Positions 43,511-52,374 of a stretch of 64,000 bases of DNA are shown piece by piece. Position 1 is the first letter of the stretch. Every line of letters starts with the position of its first letter. Both the position numbers and the translations under genes were made by a program. The notes beneath the pieces are model-generated. The model worked only from the letters and a program-made list of their open reading frames with translations. It was not told the origin of the DNA and searched no databases. Origin of the DNA: Burkholderiales bacterium (GTDB lineage Bacteria; Pseudomonadota; Gammaproteobacteria; Burkholderiales; Burkholderiaceae_C); assembly GCA_016703325.1 (NCBI GenBank), contig JADJCH010000062.1, positions 1 to 64,000 on the forward strand, written 5' to 3'.

Positions 43511-43906
43511 ATGACCCCAACCCATCCTGCCGCCGTTCCCGTCTGCTCCTCCGCCGAACTCAGCGATGGCGGGCTGGCGCAGGTTTTTGACCTGCAGGAA
43601 TACGGCCAACCCGCGCGCGCCTTTGTGCTGCGCTTTGAAGGCCGTGTGGTGGGTTACCTGAACCGCTGCGCCCATGTGCCCGCGGAAATGGACTGGCAGC
43701 CCGGACACTTTCTGGACGACAGCGGACGCTGGATCCTCTGCTCGATCCATGGCGCCGCCTACGATCCGGCAACGGGATACTGTGTGGCCGGCCCCTGCGC
43801 AGGTCGATCCCTGACGCCCGTGAAGGTGTCGGAAGTGAATGGCCGGGTCCTCTGGAACCCGGACGCCCGCCTCCAGCCCGCCAGTCCCGACAGGACCACG
43901 CCCTGA
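43511..43906 (+). CDS. Rieske 2Fe-2S domain protein
   Basis: A 131-residue stand-alone ferredoxin of the Rieske type. The cluster ligands are C53 and H55 in NRCAHVPAEMDW and C77 and H80 in LCSIHGAAYDPATG. The rest forms a single Rieske beta fold with a Pro-rich end. The electron partner is not evident; the neighbours are an HAD phosphatase and an S49 protease, a conserved trio in this order. The ATG at 43511 lies 31 bp after the HAD stop. Confidence 0.9.
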   Translation: MTPTHPAAVPVCSSAELSDGGLAQVFDLQEYGQPARAFVLRFEGRVVGYLNRCAHVPAEMDWQPGHFLDDSGRWILCSIHGAAYDPATGYCVAGPCAGRSLTPVKVSEVNGRVLWNPDARLQPASPDRTTP

Positions 43907-43976
43907 ACCGGACGCGTGCAACGCCGCCCAGCCCGCCCCACCGATCGCCCGCCAGCCCCCTGGCCCGCTGCTGCCC

Positions 43977-45050
43977 ATGGAACCGAACGCCCCCCAACCA
44001 CCCGATACCCCCGCTGACTCGCCCGCGGCCCGACACGAGCCGTCGCCGCAGCAGGAAGCGCCGATGGAATCTGCACCTGCTGCCGCGGCCACAGCGGCAC
44101 CTCTTGCCCCGCAGGCCACCACCGGCCGCCCGGGCCTGGACCCGCTGCTGGAGGAGTTTGCCCGCGACTACCTGCGCGAGCGCCGGCAGACCCGCCGATG
44201 GAACCGTTTCATCCGGGTGAGCTGGCTGTTGGTGTTTGTGGCCATTGCCTGGGCCTTGTTCAGCCAGACACCCCACACCACGCCGCCCAGCGGACCTCAC
44301 ACCGCTCTGGTCGAACTGCACGGCGAGATCGCCGCAGGCACCGAAGCCAGCGCAGACTTCCTGCTCTCCGGCCTGAAGAACGCTTTCGAGGACCAGGGCG
44401 CGCAGGCGGTGGTGATTCGCATCAATTCGCCGGGCGGCAGTCCGGTGCAGGCCGGCATCATCAACGACGAGATCCGTCGCCTCAAGCGCAAACACGACAA
44501 GAAGGTGTATGCGGTGGTCGAAGAGGCCTGCGCCTCCGGGGCGTACTACGTGGCGGTCGCGGCGGACCTGATCTATGTGGACAAGGCCTCCATCGTCGGC
44601 TCCATCGGGGTGCTGATGGACGGCTTCGGTTTCACCGGCACGATGGAGAAGTTTGGCGTGGAACGCCGACTGATCACCGCCGGGGACAACAAGGGCATGC
44701 TCGATCCCTTCTCGCCGGTCAACGAGAAGCAACGCGAACTGGCCCAGGCCATGATCGACCAGGTGCACCGCCAGTTCATCGCCGTGGTACGCGAAGGTCG
44801 CGGCCAACGCCTGAAGGAGAGCCCGGAGACCTTCTCCGGCCTGTTCTGGAACGGTGAAGAGGCCATCAAGCTGGGCCTGGCCGACGGCCTGGGCAACCTC
44901 GACTTTGTCGCCCGCGAGGTGATCAAGGCCGAGGAGATCATCGACTACACGCCGAAGGAGAACGTGGCCGAGCGGCTGGCCAAGCGCTTCGGCGCCTCCA
45001 TCGGCGCAGGTGCCGCCAAGGCCCTGCAGGGCATGGCCGGGCTGCGCTGA
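43977..45050 (+). CDS. S49 family signal-peptide-peptidase-like protease
   Basis: A membrane-bound serine protease of the SppA/SohB family. The 357-residue product has a Pro/Ala-rich cytoplasmic start, one membrane helix at about 82-96 (SWLLVFVAIAWALF), then the protease domain. RINSPGGSPVQAG at 149-161 precedes the nucleophile S187 in EEACASGAYYVAVAAD. K239 in AGDNKGML is 52 residues later, the same Ser-to-Lys distance as in Bacillus SppA and E. coli SohB. The start at 43977 avoids overlap with the Rieske gene. Confidence 0.91.
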   Translation: MEPNAPQPPDTPADSPAARHEPSPQQEAPMESAPAAAATAAPLAPQATTGRPGLDPLLEEFARDYLRERRQTRRWNRFIRVSWLLVFVAIAWALFSQTPHTTPPSGPHTALVELHGEIAAGTEASADFLLSGLKNAFEDQGAQAVVIRINSPGGSPVQAGIINDEIRRLKRKHDKKVYAVVEEACASGAYYVAVAADLIYVDKASIVGSIGVLMDGFGFTGTMEKFGVERRLITAGDNKGMLDPFSPVNEKQRELAQAMIDQVHRQFIAVVREGRGQRLKESPETFSGLFWNGEEAIKLGLADGLGNLDFVAREVIKAEEIIDYTPKENVAERLAKRFGASIGAGAAKALQGMAGLR

Positions 45051-45126
45051 GCCTCGCCGCCCAACCTCGCAACCGCCTTCCAACCTCCCGCCCAGGTGGC
45101 GGGCATGATCGACTGCACCTGCGACC

Positions 45127-45984
45127 ATGAGCGTTCACCCTTCGTCAACTCCCGTGCCGCAGACCCTGCCGCCGCCGATGAACCTGCCGCGGCTGCGCGA
45201 ACTCGCCGAGCGCGGCGAGAAGATCGCCGTGCTGACCTGCTACGACGCCACCTTCGCCCGCATCCTGGACGAACAGGGCGTGGACGTTTTGCTGGTGGGT
45301 GATTCGCTGGGCAACGTGATCCAGGGCGAAAGCAGCACCCTGCCGGTGACGCTGGAGCACATGGCCTACCACACCGCCTGCGTTGCACGGGGTCGGCGGC
45401 GCGCCTGGCTGGTGGCCGACCTGCCCTTCGGCAGCTACGAGGCCAGCCCGGCCCAGGCCCTGGCCGCGTCGGTGGCGCTGATGCGCACCGGTGCGCAGAT
45501 GGTCAAGCTCGAAGGCGGCGGGGTCACCGCCGAGACGGTGCACTACCTGACGCAGCGCGGCATCCCGGTGTGCGCCCACCTGGGCCTGACACCGCAGCGT
45601 GTGCATGCGCTGGGCGGTTTCCGGGTGCAGGGCCGGGACGCGCAGGCGGCCGAGGCATTGCGTGCCGACGCGGTGGCACTGACTCAGGCCGGCGCGGCGA
45701 TGCTGGTGCTGGAGCTCGTTCCGTCCCACCTGGCCCGCACAGTGGGCGAGGCCTGCCCGGGTCTGATCACCATCGGCATCGGTGCAGGTGCGGGAACCTC
45801 CGGCCAGGTGCTGGTGCTGCATGACATGCTGGGCCTCACGCCGGGCAAGCGACCGCGTTTCGTGCGTGACTTCAGCCGGGGCATCGATGGTCAGCCCCCA
45901 CTGGACGTGGCCACCGCCGTGCGGACCTATGTGCAGGCGGTGAAGGCCGGCAGCTTCCCGGACGAGGCGCTGCACGGCTACTGA
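45127..45984 (+). CDS. panB: 3-methyl-2-oxobutanoate hydroxymethyltransferase
   Basis: The first committed step to pantothenate: adds a one-carbon unit from methylene-tetrahydrofolate to ketoisovalerate. The 285-residue product has VLTCYDATFARILDEQGVDVLLVGDSLGNV-type sequence (key D near residue 40 and the VGDSLGNV metal-binding segment), MVKLEGG and VCAHLGLTPQ. It lies 18 bp ahead of panC. The pathway feeds CoA and hence the ACP and fatty acid genes in this window. Confidence 0.96.
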   Translation: MSVHPSSTPVPQTLPPPMNLPRLRELAERGEKIAVLTCYDATFARILDEQGVDVLLVGDSLGNVIQGESSTLPVTLEHMAYHTACVARGRRRAWLVADLPFGSYEASPAQALAASVALMRTGAQMVKLEGGGVTAETVHYLTQRGIPVCAHLGLTPQRVHALGGFRVQGRDAQAAEALRADAVALTQAGAAMLVLELVPSHLARTVGEACPGLITIGIGAGAGTSGQVLVLHDMLGLTPGKRPRFVRDFSRGIDGQPPLDVATAVRTYVQAVKAGSFPDEALHGY

Positions 45985-46002
45985 AGACCCCAAGGAAAAC
46001 CC

Positions 46003-46854
46003 ATGCAAGTCATCCGCTCCCTGCGCGAACTGCGTGCGACCCTCGATGCACGATCCGCCGCCGCCTTCGTACCCACCATGGGCAACCTGCACGAAGGCCA
46101 TCTGTCGCTGGTGCACGAGGCGGTGCAGCGGCGCGCTGCACCAGACTCGCCGGTGGTGGCCAGCATCTTCGTGAACCGGCTGCAGTTCCTGCCGCATGAG
46201 GACTTCGATCGTTATCCGCGCACGCTGGCCCGGGACGTCGAGCTGCTGGCCAGCGCCGGCTGCGACCTGGTTTTTGCGCCCGATGAGCGCGAGCTCTACC
46301 CCGAACCGCAGGTCTACAAGGTCCAGCCGCCGGCAGCGCTGGCGGACATCCTGGAAGGCGAGTTCCGCCCCGGCTTCTTCACCGGGGTCTGCACCGTGGT
46401 GCTCAAGCTCTTCCACTGCGTGCAGCCGGCGGTGGCCGTCTTCGGCAAGAAGGACTACCAGCAGCTCCAGGTCATCGAGGCGATGACGCGGCAGTTCGCC
46501 CTGCCCATTCAGATCGTCGGCCACGACACGGTGCGGGCCGGCGACGGCCTGGCGCTGTCGTCACGCAACGGCTACCTCTCAGCCGAGGAGCGGAGCGAGG
46601 CAGTGGCCCTGCAGCAGGTGTTGCATCGCCTGGCCGATGCAGCCCGCGATCCGGGGCGCAGTCTGGCGCAACGGGAGGCGCAGGCTGCCGCCGACCTGCG
46701 CCAGCGTGGCTGGGCGCCGGACTACCTGACCCTGCGCCGCCGCAGCGACCTGCTCGCGCCGACCGACAACGAGCGCTGCGGCTCAGCCCCGCTGGTGGTG
46801 CTGGGCGCCGCCCGCCTGGGCAGCACCCGGTTGATCGACAACCTGGAGCTGTGA
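46003..46854 (+). CDS. panC: Pantothenate synthetase
   Basis: Joins pantoate and beta-alanine using ATP. The 283-residue product has FVPTMGNLHEGHLSLV at 22-37, containing the HxGH-type nucleotide-binding motif (H30, H33), then VASIFVNRLQFLP, FGKKDYQQLQVI and LALSSRNGYLS, the KMSKS-like loop. It is co-transcribed with panB and converges on the TrpB2-type gene. Confidence 0.96.
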   Translation: MQVIRSLRELRATLDARSAAAFVPTMGNLHEGHLSLVHEAVQRRAAPDSPVVASIFVNRLQFLPHEDFDRYPRTLARDVELLASAGCDLVFAPDERELYPEPQVYKVQPPAALADILEGEFRPGFFTGVCTVVLKLFHCVQPAVAVFGKKDYQQLQVIEAMTRQFALPIQIVGHDTVRAGDGLALSSRNGYLSAEERSEAVALQQVLHRLADAARDPGRSLAQREAQAAADLRQRGWAPDYLTLRRRSDLLAPTDNERCGSAPLVVLGAARLGSTRLIDNLEL

Positions 46855-46902
46855 GCCGGGCGCAGCCGACGACCGCCGCGCCGGCTCCAGGCGGGTGCCG
46901 AA

Positions 46903-48276
46903 TCAGGCCGGCACGGACGGCAGGCCGGACAACGCCATCGCCAGTTCGGCCTCGTCGTAGTCCTGGTCGACCAGCTTGTCGCTGAAATAGTCCGAGTAGG
47001 CCTGCATGTCGAAGTGGCCGTGACCACAGAGGTTGAACAGGATCACCTCGGACTTGCCTTCGCGCTTGCAGCGCAGCGCCTCCTCGATGGCGCCCTTGAC
47101 CGCGTGGTTGGCCTCCGGCGCGGGCACGATGCCCTCGGCCCGGGCAAAGGTGACACCGGCATCGAAGCAGGCGCGCTGGTGGTAGGCCACCGCCTCGATC
47201 AGGCCCAGCTCCTTGCAGTGCGACACCATCGGCGCCATGCCGTGGTAGCGCAGGCCGCCGGCATGGAAACCCGGCGGCGTGAAGGTGCTGCCCAGCGTGT
47301 GCATCTTGGTCAGCGGCGTCAGGTGCGCGGTGTCGCCGAAGTCGTAGGCGTACTTGCCGCGGGTGAGTGAGGGACAGGCAGACGGCTCCACCGCCACAAT
47401 GCGGCGCTTCTTCGCGTTCGCGCCACCGCGCAGCTGCATGCCGATGAACGGGAAGGCGATGCCGGCAAAGTTGGAGCCGCCACCGGTGCAGCCGACCACC
47501 ACGTCCGGATCATCGCCCGCCATCTCCAGCTGCAGGATGGCTTCCTGGCCGATGATGGTCTGGTGCAGCAGCACATGGTTGAGCACCGAACCCAGCGCGT
47601 ACTTGGTGTCGTCGCGCTGCGCGGCCAGCTCCACCGCCTCGGAAATGGCGATGCCCAGGCTCCCGGGATGGTCCGGACGCTGCGCAAGGATGGCCCGGCC
47701 CGACTGCGTCAGCTCCGACGGCGAGGCCACGCAGGTGGCACCGTAAGTCTCCATCACCGCCCGGCGATAGGGCTTCTGGTTGTAGGACACCCGCACCTGG
47801 AAGACCTGCACCTCGATGCCGAACAGCGCGCCGGCAAAGGACAGCGAAGTGCCCCACTGGCCGGCGCCGGTCTCGGTGGTCAGCTTGCGGATGCCGGCCT
47901 GCTGGTTGTACCAGGCCTGCGGAATGGCGGTGTTGGGTTTGTGCGAGCCGGCCGGGCTCACGCCTTCGTACTTGTAGTAGATGCGCGCCGGGGTGCCCAG
48001 CACCTGCTCCAGCCGGCGGGCCCGGAACAGCGGCGCAGGCCGCCACTGGCGGAACACCTGGCGCACCGGCTCGGGGATCTCGATGTGGCGCTCGGTGGAC
48101 ACCTCCTGCCCGATCAGCGACATCGGGAACAGCGGCTCCAGGTCCTGCGGACCGACCGGCTGCATCGTGCCGGGATGCAGCACCGCCGGCAGCGGCACCG
48201 GCAGATCGGCCGCGAGGTTGTACCAGTCCTTGGGCATCTGGTCTTCGGACAGCAGGTACTTGATCGTCTCGCTCAT
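46903..48276 (-). CDS. TrpB2-type pyridoxal-phosphate-dependent tryptophan synthase beta chain-like protein
   Basis: A 457-residue enzyme of the TrpB2 branch, which works without a TrpA partner and is thought to make tryptophan from indole and serine or to salvage indole. K113 in SHKPNTAIPQA binds PLP. ETGAGQWGTSL and the phosphate-binding GCTGGGSNFAG are clear. The long N-terminus with KDWYNLAADLP and the extra C-terminal part (FNLCGHGHFDMQAY) are TrpB2 features that standard TrpB lacks. No trpA is nearby. GGAG lies about 8 nt before the ATG. Confidence 0.93.
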   Translation of the reverse strand: MSETIKYLLSEDQMPKDWYNLAADLPVPLPAVLHPGTMQPVGPQDLEPLFPMSLIGQEVSTERHIEIPEPVRQVFRQWRPAPLFRARRLEQVLGTPARIYYKYEGVSPAGSHKPNTAIPQAWYNQQAGIRKLTTETGAGQWGTSLSFAGALFGIEVQVFQVRVSYNQKPYRRAVMETYGATCVASPSELTQSGRAILAQRPDHPGSLGIAISEAVELAAQRDDTKYALGSVLNHVLLHQTIIGQEAILQLEMAGDDPDVVVGCTGGGSNFAGIAFPFIGMQLRGGANAKKRRIVAVEPSACPSLTRGKYAYDFGDTAHLTPLTKMHTLGSTFTPPGFHAGGLRYHGMAPMVSHCKELGLIEAVAYHQRACFDAGVTFARAEGIVPAPEANHAVKGAIEEALRCKREGKSEVILFNLCGHGHFDMQAYSDYFSDKLVDQDYDEAELAMALSGLPSVPA

Positions 48277-48601
48277 GGGTTCTCCAGAAGGCAGAAGAGG
48301 TCGGGAAGAAGGCGGAGGTCACTGAAACAGAAACACGCAAACACGCAAACGGGTCTTGGCCAGCCCTCCTGCAACGCTGGAGTGGCCCAGGGAACAACAA
48401 TCGTTCGCAGTCATTGCGCATCAGCAGGGTTGTTGCCCAGCACAGGCCGTGCATGCCGATGAAGGATCGAGAATCCGGCAAGTTCACCGTGGCCGGGCGC
48501 AGGGATCATGGGGCCAGGATCGGCCAATGAGCCTGCTCGGTTTCCCGTCTTCTCCACCCGGGCCCTCGGCCCTGTCTCAACTCAACAACAAGGAGCCCCT
48601 C
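48277..48601. other. 325-bp gap between the TrpB2-type gene and bfr
   Basis: A divergent promoter region for the TrpB2-type gene and bfr. AAGGAG just before 48602 is the bfr ribosome-binding site. I see no clear promoter hexamers. A CAATC...CATTG half-palindrome near 48408-48426 only weakly recalls a Fur box. No coding sequence is supported. Confidence 0.5.
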
Positions 48602-49078
48602 ATGCAAGGCGACGCCAAGGTCATCGAGTATCTCAACGCCCAACTCAGGAACGAGCTGACCGCCATCAACCAATACTTCCTGCATGCACGCATGCTGAAA
48701 AATTGGGGGCTCAACAAGCTGGCCAAACACGAGTACGAAGAATCGATCGAGGAGATGAAACACGCCGACAAGCTGATCGAGCGCATCCTGATGATCGAAG
48801 GCCTGCCCAACCTGCAGGACCTGGGCAAGCTCTACATCGGCGAGAACGCCGTCGAGGTGCAGCACTGCGATCTGAAGATCGAGATGGGCTCGCACCCCCT
48901 GCTCAAGGAAGCCATCGCCCACTGCGAGAGCGTGCGCGACTACGTCTCACGCGACGTGCTGCTGGAAATCCTTGACGACACGGAAGAGCACATCGATCAC
49001 CTGGAGACGCAGATCGCCCTGATCGCTCAGGTGGGTGAGCAGAACTGGCTGCAGTCGCAGATGGGCGACGCTTCCTGA
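48602..49078 (+). CDS. bfr: Bacterioferritin
   Basis: A 24-subunit iron store with haem. The 158-residue protein has the ferroxidase ligands in the four-helix bundle (E18 in RNELTAINQY, E51-region EEMKHADKLIERI, and the C-terminal DDTEEHIDHLE) and Met52, the haem ligand. The ATG at 48602 follows an AAGGAG ribosome-binding site; an upstream in-frame extension is not used. Bfd, encoded next, reduces the haem to release iron. Confidence 0.96.
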   Translation: MQGDAKVIEYLNAQLRNELTAINQYFLHARMLKNWGLNKLAKHEYEESIEEMKHADKLIERILMIEGLPNLQDLGKLYIGENAVEVQHCDLKIEMGSHPLLKEAIAHCESVRDYVSRDVLLEILDDTEEHIDHLETQIALIAQVGEQNWLQSQMGDAS

Positions 49079-49150
49079 GGCTGATCCGGGAACGGGCGCA
49101 CGTCCGGATCCCGACAGCTTCCCCGTCGATCGGGGGATATTTCACTCAAT

Positions 49151-49173
49151 AATGTTGAGAACGATTCTCACTT
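49151..49173 (+). promoter_or_regulatory. Fur box upstream of bfd
   Basis: The palindrome TGAGAA-CGA-TTCTCA (49156-49170) inside AATGTTGAGAACGATTCTCA and CTT matches the betaproteobacterial Fur operator. It covers the -35 box and spacer of the bfd promoter, so iron-loaded Fur should block transcription. Confidence 0.8.
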
Positions 49174-49183
49174 GATTTAAGAT
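49155..49183 (+). promoter_or_regulatory. bfd promoter
   Basis: TTGAGA (49155-49160) and TAAGAT (49178-49183) are 17 bp apart, 35 bp before the bfd ATG. The Fur palindrome lies over the -35 and spacer, giving iron control of bfd apart from bfr. Confidence 0.75.
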
Positions 49184-49218
49184 CGCCGGCAGACCTGTTC
49201 CCCACCGGAGCCTCTGCC

Positions 49219-49449
49219 ATGATCGTCTGCCTCTGCCAGCGCATTTCGGACCGCGACATCCATGCCGCGGTCCGATCGGGCGCCCAGCAGTTTGAAGCCC
49301 TGCAGAGCCAGACCGGGGTGGCCTCCCGATGCGGACGCTGCCACGACTGTGCCCGCTCCGTGTTCCAGGAAGCTTTGGGGTCGCCCTGCGCGGCGCAGCA
49401 GGCCGCTGGTTGTGGTGGCTGCCATCCGCTCTACGTTCAGGCAGCCTGA
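49219..49449 (+). CDS. bfd: Bacterioferritin-associated ferredoxin
   Basis: A small 2Fe-2S protein that passes electrons to bacterioferritin so stored iron can leave. The 76-residue product has cluster ligands C4, C6 (VCLCQRIS), C38 and C41 (RCGRCHDC). An extra Cys-rich tail (GCGGCHPL) follows and is longer than usual. It has its own Fur-controlled promoter, so it should rise under iron starvation. Confidence 0.93.
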   Translation: MIVCLCQRISDRDIHAAVRSGAQQFEALQSQTGVASRCGRCHDCARSVFQEALGSPCAAQQAAGCGGCHPLYVQAA

Positions 49450-49521
49450 AACCGCGGTCGCAGCGCGAGGACGAACGGATCGCCCTCTTCGGGGACACTT
49501 CCTGCAGGATTCAGCGGCAGG

Positions 49522-50166
<645 letters not shown>

Positions 50167-50286
50167 GGGGAGAGACGGTGGGGAAGGTTGCGGAAAGAAC
50201 GACCCCAGAACCGGGATCCTCGCCGGGCCGAATGATCGCCGGGAAACGACGCAAGGGCCGGACCAACACAGATGCAACAGCGCTCC

Positions 50287-50317
50287 TTGACACAAAACCG
50301 AGATCTTGCGCTATACT
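50287..50317 (+). promoter_or_regulatory. Promoter of the tRNA(CAT) gene
   Basis: A perfect TTGACA (50287-50292) and TATACT (50312-50317) with 19-bp spacing, followed by a GC-rich CCCGGG discriminator, as in stringently controlled tRNA genes. The tRNA starts 12 bp further on. Confidence 0.8.
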
Positions 50318-50328
50318 CCCGGGCTGTT

Positions 50329-50405
50329 GGCGCTTTAGCTCAGTCGGTTAGAGCGATGGAATCATAATCCACAGGTCCGCGGTTCGAGTCCGTGAAGCGC
50401 CACCA
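50329..50405 (+). tRNA. tRNA with CAT anticodon (tRNA-Met, or tRNA-Ile2)
   Basis: A full 77-nt cloverleaf with encoded CCA. The acceptor stem GGCGCTT pairs with AAGCGCC, the D arm is GCTC/GAGC, the anticodon loop ATCATAA gives CAT, and the T arm is CGCGG/CCGTG with the TTCGAGT loop. The first anticodon-stem pair (A50356-C50372) is a mismatch; the other four pair. A CAT anticodon can be elongator Met or lysidine-modified Ile2. It is not initiator tRNA, whose 1-72 mismatch and GGG stem are missing. Confidence 0.9.
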
Positions 50406-50413
50406 AATTCCCG

Positions 50414-50448
50414 GCGGCCCGAGGTTTCCACCCCGGGCCGCTTTGCTT
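50414..50448 (+). terminator. Terminator of the tRNA gene
   Basis: GCGGCCCG (50414-50421) and CGGGCCGC (50434-50441) form an 8-bp stem, followed by TTTGCTT. It begins 9 bp after the CCA end. Confidence 0.75.
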
Positions 50449-50495
50449 GGTGGGGTCCGAGAGCTCACCAATCACGCAGCCCCTGGATCCACACC

Positions 50496-50915
50496 ATGCC
50501 CCGCTGTGTTCCCCTGCGCCGCCGCCTGCTCGGTGTCGCTGCGGCCGGACTGCCGTCGCTTCTGCCGATGGTCTTCTCGAGCCCGGCAGGAGCACAGGAG
50601 CGGGTGCAGCGCAGCTTCCCTGCCGACGCCTTGCGCGGCGCGCTGCTCGTGACCGACCCGCCAGACGTCCAGCTCAATGCGAAGACTGCGCGCCTGGCGC
50701 CGGGAGCCCGCATCCGCGGTGCGAACAACCTGCTGGTGCTCAGCGCCTCGCTGGCTGGCCAGAAGCTGCTGGTGCACTACACCCGCGATGGCGAAGGGCT
50801 GCTCAAGGACGTCTGGATCCTGCGCGCCGACGAGGCCGCGCGCTTCTGGCCCGCCTCGGCCGAGGAAGCGGCGCGCTACCACTTCGACCCCGCAGCCCAG
50901 ACCTGGACACGGTGA
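50496..50915 (+). CDS. Small exported protein of unknown function, upstream of miaB
   Basis: A 139-residue protein with a clear signal peptide (RRRLLGVAAAGLPSLLPMVFSSPAGAQ, key cut near residue 33 after AGAQ). The mature part reads VQRSFPADALRGALLVTDPPDVQLNAKTARLAPGARIRG..., a small beta-rich fold with no motif I can name. A frequent companion of miaB in Burkholderiales. Its stop is 8 bp before the miaB ATG, so they are likely co-transcribed. Confidence 0.78.
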   Translation: MPRCVPLRRRLLGVAAAGLPSLLPMVFSSPAGAQERVQRSFPADALRGALLVTDPPDVQLNAKTARLAPGARIRGANNLLVLSASLAGQKLLVHYTRDGEGLLKDVWILRADEAARFWPASAEEAARYHFDPAAQTWTR

Positions 50916-50923
50916 GACCGATC

Positions 50924-52303
50924 ATGACCCAGCCGACCGACACGACCCGCCCCTCCAAAAACACCCCGACCCGCAAGGTCTACATCCGCAGCTTCGGCTG
51001 CCAGATGAACGAATACGACTCGGACAAGATGTCCGACGTGATGGCCGCCGCCGAGGGCTACACCCCCACCGACAACCCGGAGGAGGCCGACCTCATCCTC
51101 TTCAACACCTGCTCGGTGCGGGAGAAGGCGCAGGAGAAGGTGTTCTCCGACCTCGGCCGCGTCAAGCACCTGAAGAAGAAGGGTGTGCTGATCGGCGTGG
51201 GCGGCTGCGTGGCCAGCCAGGAAGGCGCCGCCATCATCGAACGCGCGCCCTATGTGGACGTGGTGTTCGGCCCGCAGACCCTGCACCGCCTGCCGCAGCT
51301 GCTGGAGCGCCGCAAGGCGCTGGGCCGCCCGCAGGTGGACATCAGCTTCCCGGAGATCGAGAAGTTCGACCACCTGCCGCCGGCACGGGTGGAAGGCGCT
51401 TCCGCCTTCGTCTCGATCATGGAAGGCTGCAGCAAGTACTGCAGCTACTGCGTGGTGCCCTACACCCGCGGCGAGGAGTTCAGCCGCCCCTTCGAGGAAG
51501 TGCTGACCGAGGTGGCCGGGCTGGCCGATCAGGGGGTCAAGGAGATCACCCTGCTGGGCCAGAACGTCAACGCCTACCGCGGTGCGATGGGGGAGTCCGG
51601 CGAGATCGCCGACTTCGCCACCCTGCTGGACTATGTGGCCGAGATGCCGGGCGTGGAGCGCATCCGCTACACCACCAGCCACCCGAACGAATTCACGCCG
51701 GCGCTGATCGAGGCCTACGCGCGCATCCCCAAGCTGGTCAACCACCTGCACCTGCCGGTGCAGCACGGCAGCGACCGCATCCTGATGGCAATGAAGCGCG
51801 GCTACACCGCGCTCGAATACAAGAGCACCCTTCGCAAGCTGCGCGCGGTGCGGCCCGACATCAGCCTGTCCTCCGACTTCATCGTCGGCTTCCCCGGCGA
51901 GACCGAGGAAGACCACGCGAAGACGCTCAGGCTGATCGAGGACGTCGGCTTTGACGCCAGCTTCAGCTTCGTCTTCAGCCCCCGCCCCGGCACGCCCGCG
52001 GCCAACCTGGCCGACGACACGCCGCAGGAGGTCAAGCTGGCGCGGCTGCAACAGCTGCAGGCGCTGCTGGAGACGAACGTGCAGCGCATCGGCGCCAGCC
52101 GGGTGGGTACGCTGCAGCGCATCCTGGTGGAAGGCCCGAGCCGGAAGGATCCGAACGAGCTGATGGGACGCACCGAATGCAACCGCATCGTCAACTTCCC
52201 GGGCGGACCGAACGCCAGCCGGCTGGTCGGCCAGATGATCGACGTGGCCGTCACCGCCGCGCTGCCGCACTCGCTGCGCGGCGAACTCAGGCAGCACGGC
52301 TGA
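50924..52303 (+). CDS. miaB: tRNA-2-methylthio-N6-dimethylallyladenosine synthase
   Basis: A radical-SAM methylthiotransferase acting on A37 of tRNAs. The 459-residue product has an N-terminal cluster site (C26, C63 and C95) and the radical-SAM site C169-C173-C176 in EGCSKYCSYCVVPYTRGEE. A C-terminal TRAM domain follows (LQRILVEGPSRKDPNELMGRTE). The ATG at 50924 is the family start; the longer upstream frame crosses the small exported gene. Confidence 0.95.
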   Translation: MTQPTDTTRPSKNTPTRKVYIRSFGCQMNEYDSDKMSDVMAAAEGYTPTDNPEEADLILFNTCSVREKAQEKVFSDLGRVKHLKKKGVLIGVGGCVASQEGAAIIERAPYVDVVFGPQTLHRLPQLLERRKALGRPQVDISFPEIEKFDHLPPARVEGASAFVSIMEGCSKYCSYCVVPYTRGEEFSRPFEEVLTEVAGLADQGVKEITLLGQNVNAYRGAMGESGEIADFATLLDYVAEMPGVERIRYTTSHPNEFTPALIEAYARIPKLVNHLHLPVQHGSDRILMAMKRGYTALEYKSTLRKLRAVRPDISLSSDFIVGFPGETEEDHAKTLRLIEDVGFDASFSFVFSPRPGTPAANLADDTPQEVKLARLQQLQALLETNVQRIGASRVGTLQRILVEGPSRKDPNELMGRTECNRIVNFPGGPNASRLVGQMIDVAVTAALPHSLRGELRQHG

Positions 52304-52374
52304 CCCGGACAGCGGCCGCCGGCGCCGGACTCAATCCGAAGCGGCACAGACAGCCGCCGACCGGGTGACGCCGA

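Noticed and set aside
48405..48430. A Fur-like site upstream of bfr
   Set aside because: Only CAATC and CATTG half sites match; the centre does not, unlike the clear box before bfd.
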